DNA of 64,000 nt from Pseudomonadales bacterium. Lineage in GTDB: Bacteria > Pseudomonadota > Gammaproteobacteria > Pseudomonadales > Azotimanducaceae. The notes below the pieces were generated by a model. That model saw nothing but the letters and a program-made list of their open reading frames with translations, was not told where the DNA came from and made no database searches. The position numbers were made by a program, and so were the translations under genes. Of this stretch, positions 17,753-26,356 are shown one piece after another (the first letter of the stretch is position 1; the number at the start of each line of letters is the position of its first letter). Where the stretch lies: NCBI GenBank assembly GCA_041395945.1, contig JAWKZN010000002.1:434001-498000 (forward strand). Reading direction: 5' to 3'.

Positions 17753-18490
17753 ATGCCTATCCCAACCCTGCGAAATCAACGCGTTGTGGTGATCGGAGGC
17801 ACTTCCGGCATCGGTTTCGCGGTTGCGCGAAGCGCTCTCGCCGAAGGCGCCGATGTCATCGTCGGTTCGAGCAGTGCAGCCAGAGTCACGGACGCGGTAA
17901 AAAGGCTGGGCGGCACCGCCAGCGGTGCTGCCGTCGATGTCAGGGATGAAGCCAGCGTGGCCGAGTTCTTCAAGCCCATCGGCAGCTTCGATCACCTGGC
18001 CTACACCGCAGGAGACTGGGGTCCGAATCGTGGCGGCGGAACGGTTGCCCAGATGGATCTTGCAGGCGCAAACCCGACCTTCAGGGTTCGATTCTGGGGT
18101 GCGTTGATCGCCATCAGACATGCCCAGCCCCATCTGTGCACCCGGGGTTCGATCACCCTCACAAACGGCATGATCGCCCATCGACCGCGCAAGGAGGCCG
18201 CGCTGAGCAGTGCCATGGCGGGCGCCATCGAGCACCTGACCCGGGCGCTGGCGGTCGACCTCGCGCCACTGCGGGTGAACGCAGTCTGTCCCGGTTACGT
18301 GCTGACCGAAGTCTGGGACAGCATCCCGGCGGATCGGCGGGAAGCACAGCTGCAGCGGATGACCGCGCGCCAGCCCCTGGCCCGGGCGGGAGATCCGGAT
18401 GAGGTCGCCCAGGCCTATCTCTATCTGATGCGCGGCGGCTTTACGACCGGACAGGTACTGGTCGTCGACGGCGGGATGGCCCTGGTCTAG
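17753..18490 (+). CDS. SDR-fold protein lacking the Tyr-x3-Lys catalytic pair
   Basis: 245 residues from the ATG at 17753, which follows AGGAGA. The Rossmann motif GGTSGIG for NAD(P) binding is intact, as are the AVDVRD and LAVDLAPLRVNAVCPGYV segments. In classical SDRs a Tyr-x-x-x-Lys precedes the helix leading into the latter; here the aligned bases give S-S-A-M-A (within EAALSSAMAGAIEHLTRA), so both catalytic residues are missing. Related Tyr/Lys-less SDRs exist, with unknown or non-redox roles. The product may bind nucleotide without classical dehydrogenase activity. It is divergent from the glutathione transferase gene. Confidence 0.8.
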   Translation: MPIPTLRNQRVVVIGGTSGIGFAVARSALAEGADVIVGSSSAARVTDAVKRLGGTASGAAVDVRDEASVAEFFKPIGSFDHLAYTAGDWGPNRGGGTVAQMDLAGANPTFRVRFWGALIAIRHAQPHLCTRGSITLTNGMIAHRPRKEAALSSAMAGAIEHLTRALAVDLAPLRVNAVCPGYVLTEVWDSIPADRREAQLQRMTARQPLARAGDPDEVAQAYLYLMRGGFTTGQVLVVDGGMALV

Positions 18491-18538
18491 TGGTGCGCTG
18501 CAGGCGCGTAACCCGAACATTCAAAGTAGTTTGCAAGC

Positions 18539-18554
18539 TAAGCATTTTCGCTTA
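18539..18554. promoter_or_regulatory. Short dyad upstream of the alpha/beta hydrolase gene
   Basis: TAAGC-ATTTTC-GCTTA lies 35 bases before the hydrolase ATG in the 98-base gap. It could be an operator or a leader hairpin. Confidence 0.25.
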
Positions 18555-18588
18555 AGGTCAGATTCCAACACTTCCGGAGGACGATCTT

Positions 18589-19707
18589 ATGGCCAACTGG
18601 CAGCGGCAGTTTGTTTCCATGGCTTCACCCACCGGTGCGCGCAACGGCGCCGGTTTCTACCCCTGCCAGGGGCTCTACTACAGTCCCGAGGGCAAGCGGC
18701 CGAAGACGGCGCTCATCGCCACCCATTACAACGTGGACTTCAGCGAACACTATCTCGGCGAGTTCATGGCAAAGCGGGGTGTCGGCTTTCTCGGCTGGAA
18801 TACCCGCTTCCGCGGTAACGAAGCTTTTTTCCTGCTCGAACACGCTCTGGTCGATATCGGCGCAGGCGTACGCTGGCTGAAGGAAACCGCGGGGGTGGAG
18901 CAGGTAGTGATCCTGGGAAATTCCGGAGGTGGTTCACTGATGGGTGCTTATCAGTCCCAGGCCCTCGGGGTGACCATGACCCCCACCCCAGGACTCAAGC
19001 TGCCGGATGCGCTGCAGGACCTGATTCCGGCGGATCTGTACATCTCGCTGTGTGCACACCTCGGCCGCCCCGAGGTGCTCACCGCCTGGTTCGATCCATC
19101 CATCACGGATGAAACCGACCCAGCCAGCATCGACCCCGCACTCAACATGTTCGACCCGGCCAATGGACCGCCGTACTCCCCGTCCTTCATCGCGAAATAT
19201 CGGGCTGCCCAGGAAGCGCGCAATGATCGGATCACCGCCTGGTGTCACAGCGAGCTGGCGCGGCTGCAGAAACTCGGCATGACCGACCGGGCGTTCAATC
19301 TGTACCGCACCTGGGCCGATCTGCGGCTTATGGATGGCACCATCGATCCCTCGGAACGGCAGGTCGGTCGCTGCTACGCGGGAGATCCGAAGACGGCGAA
19401 TTTCGCACCGCGCGGCATCGGCCTCACCAATACACTGCGAACCTGGCTGTCGATGTGGAGCCTCAAGGAGTCCCACTGTCGGGGGGCCCCGCATCTCAAC
19501 CGTATTACCCAGCCCGCGCTGGTCGTGCAGAGCACGGGGGATACCGGCGTCTTCCCGAGCGACGCGAAATCCATTTACGAAGAGCTGGCCAGCACGGACA
19601 AAACTCTTGAGATGATACCGGGCGATCACTATCTGGAAAGCCCGGACAACGCCCGCGACGATGTTGCAGATCTGATCGTCGACTGGCTGAAGCGCTATGG
19701 CGCCTGA
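18589..19707 (+). CDS. Alpha/beta hydrolase of unknown substrate
   Basis: 372 residues; start ATG follows CGGAGGA. The core has ALIATHYNVDFSEHY where many hydrolases have the oxyanion loop, GWNTRFRG, and the nucleophile elbow GNSGGGSLMGAYQ. A C-terminal segment (PALVVQSTGDTGVFPSDAKSIYEEL) followed by GDHYLESPDN gives the acid and His. No signal peptide. The family is often found beside catabolic genes and is annotated only as 'alpha/beta hydrolase'. The downstream MetE-like gene starts 30 bases later and is probably in the same transcript. Confidence 0.78.
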   Translation: MANWQRQFVSMASPTGARNGAGFYPCQGLYYSPEGKRPKTALIATHYNVDFSEHYLGEFMAKRGVGFLGWNTRFRGNEAFFLLEHALVDIGAGVRWLKETAGVEQVVILGNSGGGSLMGAYQSQALGVTMTPTPGLKLPDALQDLIPADLYISLCAHLGRPEVLTAWFDPSITDETDPASIDPALNMFDPANGPPYSPSFIAKYRAAQEARNDRITAWCHSELARLQKLGMTDRAFNLYRTWADLRLMDGTIDPSERQVGRCYAGDPKTANFAPRGIGLTNTLRTWLSMWSLKESHCRGAPHLNRITQPALVVQSTGDTGVFPSDAKSIYEELASTDKTLEMIPGDHYLESPDNARDDVADLIVDWLKRYGA

Positions 19708-19737
19708 GCACAACTTCGCAATCTGGGAGAAGACACT

Positions 19738-20775
19738 GTGATCAACCTGCCTGTTCTACCAGCGTCGCTCGTTGGCAGCTACGCACAGCCTTCCTGGCTG
19801 ATCGACCGGCAACGTCTGAACGAACGGCTGCCACCCAGAGTTCTGCTCAACGCGCTCTGGCAGATCCCTCCGGAGCGGCTTGCCGAGGCGCAGAACGATG
19901 CGACTGTGCTCGCCCTGGAGGATCAGCACCGGGCCGGACTGGACATCGTGACCGACGGTGAGATGCGTCGCGAAAGTTATTCCAACCGATTCGCCAATGC
20001 CCTCAACGGGGTGGATATCGATCACCCCGGGGAAGCGGTTGATCGCACGGGAAAAACCGTCCCGGTGCCGCGTGTCGTCGGCGAGGTTTCCCGCCGCGAA
20101 CCTGTGGAAGCACCTTTCATAGCCTTGCTCAAGCAGCACACGGACAAACCGATAAAAATCACACTTCCAGGGCCATTCACCATGGCTCAACAGGCGCAGA
20201 ACGACTACTACCCGGACATCGGTACGCTGGCGATGGCCTATGCGGCAGCGGTCAACGAGGAGCTGCGCGATCTGTTTGCCGCGGGTGTCGACATTGTGCA
20301 GCTGGATGAACCCTATGTGCAGGCACGACCGGAAGCGGCTCGTGAATATGCGGTCGCAGCCATCGACCGCGCTCTGGCAGGTGCGACCGGGCCAACCGTG
20401 CTGCACGTGTGCTTCGGATACGGCAAACATGTGGCTGACAAGCCGGCAGGCTACGCCTTTCTCGGCGAACTCGACAGCTGCAGTGCGGATGAAATTTCCA
20501 TCGAGTGTGCCCAGCCGAGATTGAAGATGGATCTGCTCCAGGCACTGCCGCACAAGAAAGTACATGTCGGAGTGATCGATCTCCGCGACCTCACGCCGGA
20601 AACTCCCGAAGTGGTGGCCGAGCGTATCCGCGCGGCGCTCGAGTTTCTGCCTGCGGAACGGATGGTCATCGCGCCGGATTGCGGGATGAAATACCTGCCA
20701 AGGGATGTCGCCTACACGAAACTCACAAACATGGTGCTGGGTCGCAACATCGTGCGCGACTCTCTGACCGGATGA
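19738..20775 (+). CDS. MetE catalytic-core protein (cobalamin-independent methionine synthase II-like methyltransferase)
   Basis: 345 residues, corresponding only to the C-terminal catalytic barrel of MetE (about 750 residues). The zinc ligands are all present: His and Cys in LHVCFGYG, Glu in ISIECAQPR and Cys in APDCGMKYL. The entrance motif SLVGSYAQPSWL and DIVTDGEMRRESY are also typical. Full-length MetE needs its N-terminal half for the folate donor, so this stand-alone core probably moves methyl groups between other donors and thiols, for example in demethylation of a growth substrate; that is inference. GTG start. Its stop overlaps the next ATG. Confidence 0.85.
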   Translation: MINLPVLPASLVGSYAQPSWLIDRQRLNERLPPRVLLNALWQIPPERLAEAQNDATVLALEDQHRAGLDIVTDGEMRRESYSNRFANALNGVDIDHPGEAVDRTGKTVPVPRVVGEVSRREPVEAPFIALLKQHTDKPIKITLPGPFTMAQQAQNDYYPDIGTLAMAYAAAVNEELRDLFAAGVDIVQLDEPYVQARPEAAREYAVAAIDRALAGATGPTVLHVCFGYGKHVADKPAGYAFLGELDSCSADEISIECAQPRLKMDLLQALPHKKVHVGVIDLRDLTPETPEVVAERIRAALEFLPAERMVIAPDCGMKYLPRDVAYTKLTNMVLGRNIVRDSLTG

Positions 20776-21080
20776 TGCAGATGAGCGAAGACAAACGACA
20801 CATCGTGATCGTCACCTTTGTGACAGAGCCGGACACTCAGGATGAGGCACTGGAGAAGATCGGCGCCTATGTCGGCAGCTTTCTGAGCAGGCAGCCCGGC
20901 TTCGTCGAGAGTTTCCTGCACAAAGGGCTGGACGGTACCAGCATCGTGCACTACGCAAAGTGGCAGTCGGAGGCGGACTTCAAGGCTGCCGGAGAGAAAG
21001 CACGGGCGCATCCCGATCTGCCCGCTCTGCTGGTCTACCAGCCGAAGGGCCTGGGCTACCGGGTCTGGTCCACCTACTGA
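20772..21080 (+). CDS. Antibiotic-biosynthesis-monooxygenase (ABM) fold protein
   Basis: About 102 residues from the ATG at 20772 that overlaps the MetE-like stop (ATGA); an ATG at 20781 is an alternative. VTFVTEPDTQDEALEKIGAYVGSFLSRQPGFVESFLHKGLDG...VHYAKWQSEADFKAA is the standard ABM dimeric alpha/beta-barrel pattern. Such proteins are cofactor-free monooxygenases, heme-degrading enzymes or structural partners. Its 3' end overlaps the convergent MFS gene by 7 bases. Coupled with the MetE-like gene, it is likely part of the same pathway. Confidence 0.8.
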   Translation: MMQMSEDKRHIVIVTFVTEPDTQDEALEKIGAYVGSFLSRQPGFVESFLHKGLDGTSIVHYAKWQSEADFKAAGEKARAHPDLPALLVYQPKGLGYRVWSTY

Positions 21081-22474
21081 GCAGCCCGTTCCGCAAGCGC
21101 ATCTTGCTCCGCAAGCGCATCTTGCTCCGCAAGCGCATCTTGCTCCGCAAGCGCATCTTGCTCCGCAAGCGCATCTTGCTCCGCAAGCTGGGCGCGGATC
21201 GCAGCAAGGCTGCGCCAGAGAATGAGCCCACCCAGCGGACAGAGTATGGCCGCGCACAGGGCTATGGATTTACCGATGGCTTCGTCGTAGCCGAACACAT
21301 AGTCGGTGGTCGCTGCCACCAGTGTCGGCCCCAGTCCAAGCCCGATCAGATTCGATACCAGCATGTACAGGGCGATCACCTGACCGCGCATCCGGTTCGG
21401 CGCCATCAACTGCAGAGTGCCACCACTGACACCGCCCTGAAATGCGGAGAAGAACACCGCGAGGGCCATCAGCAGGATGGCCGCCAGATCATTACTCGTG
21501 AATCCGAGGGCGACTGTGCAGGGAGTGATGCAGACGATACTGACCAGAATGGTCCGCACGTAAGCATCTCGGGTTCCGCGCAACATCCAGGCATCCGCAA
21601 TCGTGCCCGCCAGGAGCAGACCGGCAGTCCCGGCACCGATCATGATCAGACCGAACGTCCAGCCTGCCTGCGCCGGGCTGTAAGCAAAGGTGCGGATGAA
21701 ATAGGTGGGCCCCCAGAGATTCAGGGCATACACAACCATGATGAAAAGTGAGACACCGAAGATGTGGCCGCCGAAAGCCGCCTTCCGCTGCCAGAGATAG
21801 CCGACTACTTCAGGCAGCGGGATTGCCGCGGTATCTGTACCCGCCAGCCCGCGCCGTGGAGGCTCGCGGATCGTGAGAAAGACCAGCAGGGCGACCAGCA
21901 GACCCGGCAGCCCGACAATGAAGAACGTCAGCTGCCAGCCTTCCACCGGGCCGAGCACGGGCAACACCACCTGACCCATGCTCGTCACATAGGCAACCAC
22001 CGCCCCGCCGAGCATGTAGGCAAAGCCGGAGCCCAGCGTCACACCGATCATGTAAACCGAGAGCGCTCTGCCAAGAACCGTCTTCGGGAAGTAGTCGGTG
22101 ATCATGGAATAGGCACCCGGCGCGAGCGTCGCTTCGCCGACACCCACTCCGACACGGGCAATGAACAGGGTCCAGAATCCACGTGCCAGTCCGCACAGCG
22201 CAGTCATCGCACACCAGACCGCAATACCTGCGGCGATCAGATTACGCCGGTTCCGGCTGTCTGCGATGCGCGCCAGCGGAAGACCCATGATCGCGTAGAA
22301 GAGGGAGAACGCCAGACCAGCCAGCAGACTGTACTGGGTGTCGGAGATCTGGAAGCTCTCGCGGATGGGCCCCACGAGCAGGCCCATGATCATGCGATCG
22401 AGGAAGGAAAACGCCTGGGCAAGCAGGAGTACGGCTACCACATACCAGGCGTATCCGAGGCTGGCACTTTTCAA
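21074..22474 (-). CDS. MFS transporter (spinster-like) with a repeat-encoded acidic tail
   Basis: 466 residues with twelve predicted membrane helices. SFLDRMIMGLLVGPIRESF at the first helix and LPLARIADSRNRRNLIA in the loop after helix 2 match the spinster/hexuronate-like MFS branch; RVGVGVGEATLAPGAYS follows in helix 4. Likely moves an organic acid or lipid-like compound across the inner membrane. The last 30-odd residues are five near-perfect copies of ALAEQD encoded by an 18-bp tandem repeat. TTG appears to be the start. It lies 48 bases after the TonB receptor gene in the same direction, so receptor and carrier are probably one uptake unit. Confidence 0.85.
   Translation of the reverse strand: MKSASLGYAWYVVAVLLLAQAFSFLDRMIMGLLVGPIRESFQISDTQYSLLAGLAFSLFYAIMGLPLARIADSRNRRNLIAAGIAVWCAMTALCGLARGFWTLFIARVGVGVGEATLAPGAYSMITDYFPKTVLGRALSVYMIGVTLGSGFAYMLGGAVVAYVTSMGQVVLPVLGPVEGWQLTFFIVGLPGLLVALLVFLTIREPPRRGLAGTDTAAIPLPEVVGYLWQRKAAFGGHIFGVSLFIMVVYALNLWGPTYFIRTFAYSPAQAGWTFGLIMIGAGTAGLLLAGTIADAWMLRGTRDAYVRTILVSIVCITPCTVALGFTSNDLAAILLMALAVFFSAFQGGVSGGTLQLMAPNRMRGQVIALYMLVSNLIGLGLGPTLVAATTDYVFGYDEAIGKSIALCAAILCPLGGLILWRSLAAIRAQLAEQDALAEQDALAEQDALAEQDALAEQDALAERAAQ
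21098..21187. repeat. 18-bp tandem repeat, five perfect copies, in the MFS gene 3' end
   Basis: The unit CGCATCTTGCTCCGCAAG occurs five times head to tail, with a partial copy at 21091-21097. On the coding (minus) strand each unit gives six residues (A-L-A-E-Q-D), so gain or loss of units keeps the frame. No spacers, so not CRISPR. Confidence 0.95.
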
Positions 22475-22522
22475 TTCATACCAGCCTCTGGCTCAAACGC
22501 ACCCGTGCCGAACTCGTTCCCT

Positions 22523-24838
22523 CTACTTCTGGTATGCGAGCGTCAGGCCATAGGTCCGCGGCAGACCCCAGAAATGCTGGTTGAAAAACTGGGCGGTGGG
22601 TGTGAGCCCGCTAGTGTAGTGCTTGTCTGTGCAGTTCTTGCACCAGGCCTGCACGCGCCATTTGTCATCCGGGCTGGTCCAGCCGGTGCTGGCATCCATC
22701 AGCCAGAAATCGCCCGTATCACCTTTCGGATTGTTGCTGGTACCACCGGCGGAGTATTTGCTCTCGTAGTCGGTCGCGGCGCGTACATGGAATCCCCCCA
22801 TACTCGTGTTCCAGTCGTACTGGGCGGAGAGGTAGATCTGGGTCTTCGGCGCGCGGGTAAGTTCCAGATCGGTATGATCCCGGTCCACCAGCCAGGTACC
22901 ATTCGGCAGCGCAACCACTACCCCACCACAGTCAGAAACCGGATTGGTCTCCACTGCCGGTCCATCGAGGTCGGCACAGAAATCATCGTACTCCGAATGC
23001 AGCAGGCCCAGCACACCCTGCAGGGTCAGACCATCGATCGGAACAGCGGTAAGCTCCAGCTCCAGGCCGTAGACGGTTGCTTCGCCGATATTCTGTGACG
23101 CTGTTTCCTGGCCGGTCGGGTTGTTGGGCGACGGGAAGAAGACTTCGAAGGCCAGCTCTTTGTAGTTCGTGTAAAACGCGGTGGCATTGGCGCGCAGGCG
23201 GCCATCCAGGAGATCACTCTTGACACCGACTTCAAAGGCGTCGGAAGTCTCGTCGTCGGTCGGACCCGCGGTGAGATCCGAGCCTGCTCTGGCACCGAAT
23301 TCACCCGCCTTGTAGCCCTGGGAATAGGTCGCGAAGCCCATCACGTAGTCGGTGAACTGATAGTCGACACCGACCTTGATCGTGGTCCGGTCGCTGTCGA
23401 GTTCGCCATTGACCGTCATCGGCTGCCGCGACATCTCGTCGATACTGGGCCGGGAAGAAGGATTGGTCGCGGAGATCTGAGTCCCGAAGAGGGTGCCCGG
23501 ATTGCGTTCGAAATCCTTATGCTCATCCGTGTAGCGCACGCCGAACAGGAAATTCAGCCGGTCGTTGATTGCGTAGATCGCCTGACCAAAGATCGCCTTG
23601 CTTTCACCCTTCTGGTGGGCGTAGTCGGCAGACGACGGATTACCCAGGGTCGGGAAAGACTGCACGATTTCATGCTTCTGTTCGAAGTAGAACAGACCCC
23701 CTACCAGTTCGAGGTTACCGAGGAAACCGTCCATGTCCGAGAAATCGGTCTGCACCCGGATTTCCTGGCTGAACTGACTGTGTTCCTGATCTCTGAAAGT
23801 CGGGAAGAAGGGCAGCTCGGTCTGATCGAAATCCGCCGCCGCGAAATCGTCTGTCGAGATGTAGCCGGTGATCGAAGTCAGCGTGTAGTTACCGACATCC
23901 CAGTTCATGATCCCGGTCCAGCTGTCCTGATCGGTGTCGTAGAAGTCCAGCGCATCACGCCCAACTGTGAAGTCACCGTCGTCGGGTTCGCCGTTCCAGA
24001 AGAAGGGTGCACCGGCGAAGAAGATGTTGATCAGCTGATTGGGATCGGAATCGTCGTCCCCACCGGGGGCCTGGCTGCGTTCTTTCAGCCAGCCATAGAT
24101 CAGAGTGGCATCAAAATTCTCGGTCGGGGTCCAGGAAAGGGTCCCACGGATCGAATCCACATCCTCGCCATTCAGATGACCGCCGTTCGCCCGGTTCTTA
24201 TAGTGGCCGTCATAATTCTGGGCCAGGCCGGAAATTCGAGCAGACAGCTTGTCTTCGATAATGGGGAACTGAACCGCGCCACGGAAATCGAGGCGGTCGT
24301 AGTTGCCGCCTGTCACTTCGGCCCTGTAGTCGACTGTGCCGTCCGGCTTGATCGTGTCCACCGCTACCGCACCGGAAAGGGAATTCTTACCGAATGTGGT
24401 GCCCTGGGGTCCGCGCAATACCTGCACCGTGTCCACATCGAAGAAATCGATCAGGGTGGCCACCGGTCGCGATATGTACACGCCGTTGACCGATACACCG
24501 TTTCTCAGCTCGTTGGTGGACTCGATGGTAAGCGCGCCCATTCCGCGGATGTGGATGGCCGAAGAATTCGGCGCGAAGGTATTGGGCTGAATATGCACGT
24601 TTGGAGACTGGGGGCCTACATCGCGCAGATCCAGGGCAGTAATCTCCTGAAGCATGGACTGGTTGAATGCCGTTATGGCAACCGGCGTCTCCTGGGCTGT
24701 CTCTTCCCGATAACGCGCGGTAACGACGACTTCTTCGATGGCGCCCTTTGATTCCTCGGCACCAATCACTACAGGTGACCAGACTGCGGTACTCAACGAG
24801 GCACAGAACAGAACTACTCGACTATGGAATACTTGCAT
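22523..24838 (-). CDS. TonB-dependent outer-membrane receptor
   Basis: 771 residues. A signal peptide (about 1-26) is followed by a TonB-box-like IEEVVVTARYREE, a plug domain with VQVLRGPQGTTFGKNSLSGAV (the conserved plug end) and a long barrel with alternating aromatic strands such as FATYSQGYKAGEFGARAG. Imports a large or poorly diffusing compound using the TonB/ExbBD system. This branch of receptors is abundant in degraders of steroids, terpenes and other hydrophobic substrates as well as in siderophore uptake; the neighbouring carrier and VOC protein favour a carbon substrate. The C-terminus ends in Lys rather than the usual Phe. Start follows GGAGAGAG. Confidence 0.92.
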   Translation of the reverse strand: MQVFHSRVVLFCASLSTAVWSPVVIGAEESKGAIEEVVVTARYREETAQETPVAITAFNQSMLQEITALDLRDVGPQSPNVHIQPNTFAPNSSAIHIRGMGALTIESTNELRNGVSVNGVYISRPVATLIDFFDVDTVQVLRGPQGTTFGKNSLSGAVAVDTIKPDGTVDYRAEVTGGNYDRLDFRGAVQFPIIEDKLSARISGLAQNYDGHYKNRANGGHLNGEDVDSIRGTLSWTPTENFDATLIYGWLKERSQAPGGDDDSDPNQLINIFFAGAPFFWNGEPDDGDFTVGRDALDFYDTDQDSWTGIMNWDVGNYTLTSITGYISTDDFAAADFDQTELPFFPTFRDQEHSQFSQEIRVQTDFSDMDGFLGNLELVGGLFYFEQKHEIVQSFPTLGNPSSADYAHQKGESKAIFGQAIYAINDRLNFLFGVRYTDEHKDFERNPGTLFGTQISATNPSSRPSIDEMSRQPMTVNGELDSDRTTIKVGVDYQFTDYVMGFATYSQGYKAGEFGARAGSDLTAGPTDDETSDAFEVGVKSDLLDGRLRANATAFYTNYKELAFEVFFPSPNNPTGQETASQNIGEATVYGLELELTAVPIDGLTLQGVLGLLHSEYDDFCADLDGPAVETNPVSDCGGVVVALPNGTWLVDRDHTDLELTRAPKTQIYLSAQYDWNTSMGGFHVRAATDYESKYSAGGTSNNPKGDTGDFWLMDASTGWTSPDDKWRVQAWCKNCTDKHYTSGLTPTAQFFNQHFWGLPRTYGLTLAYQK

Positions 24839-24951
24839 GACTCTCTCCTTTCACACAGTTAGTATCAGTTGGGCGGGTCCGATCGGGCCCGCATCAGATT
24901 TCGTCCGTTGGTTTGCGGAGCTGGAAAGCCTCGCCGTCTACCGGCGTCTGC

Positions 24952-25491
24952 TCAGTCGACGCTGACAGGCTCACTGTTCACGTCCCGCTGATCGAGCTCC
25001 CGAGTCCAGGCTGCGAACTCCAGCAGGATCCCGTCCGGATCCTTGAAGTAGATCGAGCGCACAAAGGTCGATTCGGTGAGTGTCGGACTTGCCTGGGTTT
25101 CAGAGTCGTCATGATTGACCACGGGAGTGACCTCTACGCCGGCCGCCTCCAGCTTGCGCTGGTATTCATCGATCTTGTCCAGCGGAACATCGAAGGCAAC
25201 GTGGTTCATCGACGCGTGAGCAGATGTGATATCCCCCTGCCCGACCAGTGCCGCGGCATGAGAAACCCCGGGTTCACTCTTACGGGCGTTGGGAAACCAG
25301 AAAAACGCCAGCGAATCCCCCTTGCCGATGTCGAAGAAAAAATGCTGACCCATACCGCCGGGCAGATCGATGGTTTTGGTAAGCGGCATGCCGAGAACGC
25401 CGGAATAGAAATCCACGGTCGCCTTCATGTCACGGCACACCAGTGCCAGGTGATTGATTCCTCTGATCTCAAATTTCTGATTGGTCGGCAT
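24952..25491 (-). CDS. VOC-family (glyoxalase/extradiol dioxygenase-fold) protein
   Basis: 179 residues from the ATG at 25491, preceded by GGAGAGG (the longer frame to 25518 lacks a ribosome site). Paired beta-alpha-beta modules carry the metal-ligand pattern: His in GINHLALVC, His in MNHVAFDV and Glu in DPDGILLEFAAW. VOC proteins with this layout include glyoxalase I, extradiol dioxygenases and epimerases. Upstream of the TonB receptor and MFS genes in the same direction (113-base gap), it is probably the first gene of that unit. Confidence 0.83.
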   Translation of the reverse strand: MPTNQKFEIRGINHLALVCRDMKATVDFYSGVLGMPLTKTIDLPGGMGQHFFFDIGKGDSLAFFWFPNARKSEPGVSHAAALVGQGDITSAHASMNHVAFDVPLDKIDEYQRKLEAAGVEVTPVVNHDDSETQASPTLTESTFVRSIYFKDPDGILLEFAAWTRELDQRDVNSEPVSVD

Positions 25492-25649
25492 TGGCCTCTC
25501 CTCCGTTGCGCGGGTCAATATCGTTGACTAAGTACAAGTCTGTCAATAGCATCATTGCAGTTCATGCGTTGAAATAGTGCCCGCGCAGTCTCAACACTCG
25601 TGTTGGCGGCGGCCTTTCAACTTCGCTTCCGCAATCGAGGGAGAATGCA

Positions 25650-26306
25650 ATGCCGAGACTACGACAGGTACCTAGAAGCAAGGCCGGACAGAATGTCCTC
25701 AAGTACTATCAGGCGCTGTTCGGCGATCGGGATCCGGTGGCCGAACCCGGGACTGCCACCGGCACACCCGGCAACTGGTGGACGGTCTTCGCGCTGGTAC
25801 CCTACATCTTCGATCACGCGACCAGTCATTTCGGCATGTTCGGCATGTTTGCGGATAAAAGTATCAGCCAGCTCGACAATAAGGTTCGCGAGCTGGGCAT
25901 CATGCGGGCCGGATACACACAGGGAAGCCAGTTTGTTTTCTCCCAGCACTGTAAAGCAGCCAGACGCTTCGGTATCACGGATGCACAGATCGCAGCGATT
26001 CCACACTGGGAGGTATCCGACGAGTTCGATGCTAAAGAGCGGGCGGTGCTGGCCTGGGCGGACGCTCTGATTCTGCATGGCGGGCGCGCATCCGATGAAC
26101 TGTTCAATGTCCTGCATTCGCACCTGAGTGATGAAGACATCCTCGAGCTCACATATCACGTCATGGGGTACAACCTTCATGCGGTATGCTGCAAGGCACT
26201 GCGTCTGGAGTTCGACGATGTCCCTGAACGCATTCGGGAAGTACCGGTTCCCGGTGCAGGTGAACCTGCGGATTGGGCAGGCGGAGCATGGAAGAAGGAG
26301 AACTGA
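25650..26306 (+). CDS. Carboxymuconolactone-decarboxylase (CMD/AhpD-like) family protein
   Basis: 218 residues, mostly helical. The block VRELGIMRAGYTQGSQFVFSQHCKAARRFGITDAQIAAI is the CMD/AhpD core: normally E-W-xx-H-xxxA with a Cys-x-x-Cys in AhpD; here the centre reads SQHCKAA with one Cys. Homologues act in ring-fission pathways (gamma-carboxymuconolactone decarboxylase), peroxide defence, or unknown steps beside steroid-like catabolic genes. Divergent from the VOC unit across 158 bases and followed by a MarR regulator gene on the same strand. Confidence 0.8.
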   Translation: MPRLRQVPRSKAGQNVLKYYQALFGDRDPVAEPGTATGTPGNWWTVFALVPYIFDHATSHFGMFGMFADKSISQLDNKVRELGIMRAGYTQGSQFVFSQHCKAARRFGITDAQIAAIPHWEVSDEFDAKERAVLAWADALILHGGRASDELFNVLHSHLSDEDILELTYHVMGYNLHAVCCKALRLEFDDVPERIREVPVPGAGEPADWAGGAWKKEN

Positions 26307-26356
26307 GTAATGCCGGCGAATCAACCCATTGAATACGGCAGCCCGATTACCGGCGC

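Noticed and set aside
17297..18520. 407-codon minus-strand frame spanning the SDR and glutathione transferase genes
   Set aside because: Covers two genes in the wrong frames; the real genes have motifs and ribosome sites.
21098..21187. CRISPR array
   Set aside because: The five 18-bp units are directly adjacent without spacers and are in frame in a coding region; no cas genes.
23519..24751. 410-codon plus-strand frame opposite the TonB receptor
   Set aside because: No recognisable domain and no ribosome site; the receptor on the other strand has its complete plug and barrel pattern.
25520..25560. Operator-like TTGAC...GTCAA between the VOC and CMD genes
   Set aside because: The arms are only five bases with a 13-base spacer and the flanks do not match; chance occurrence is likely.
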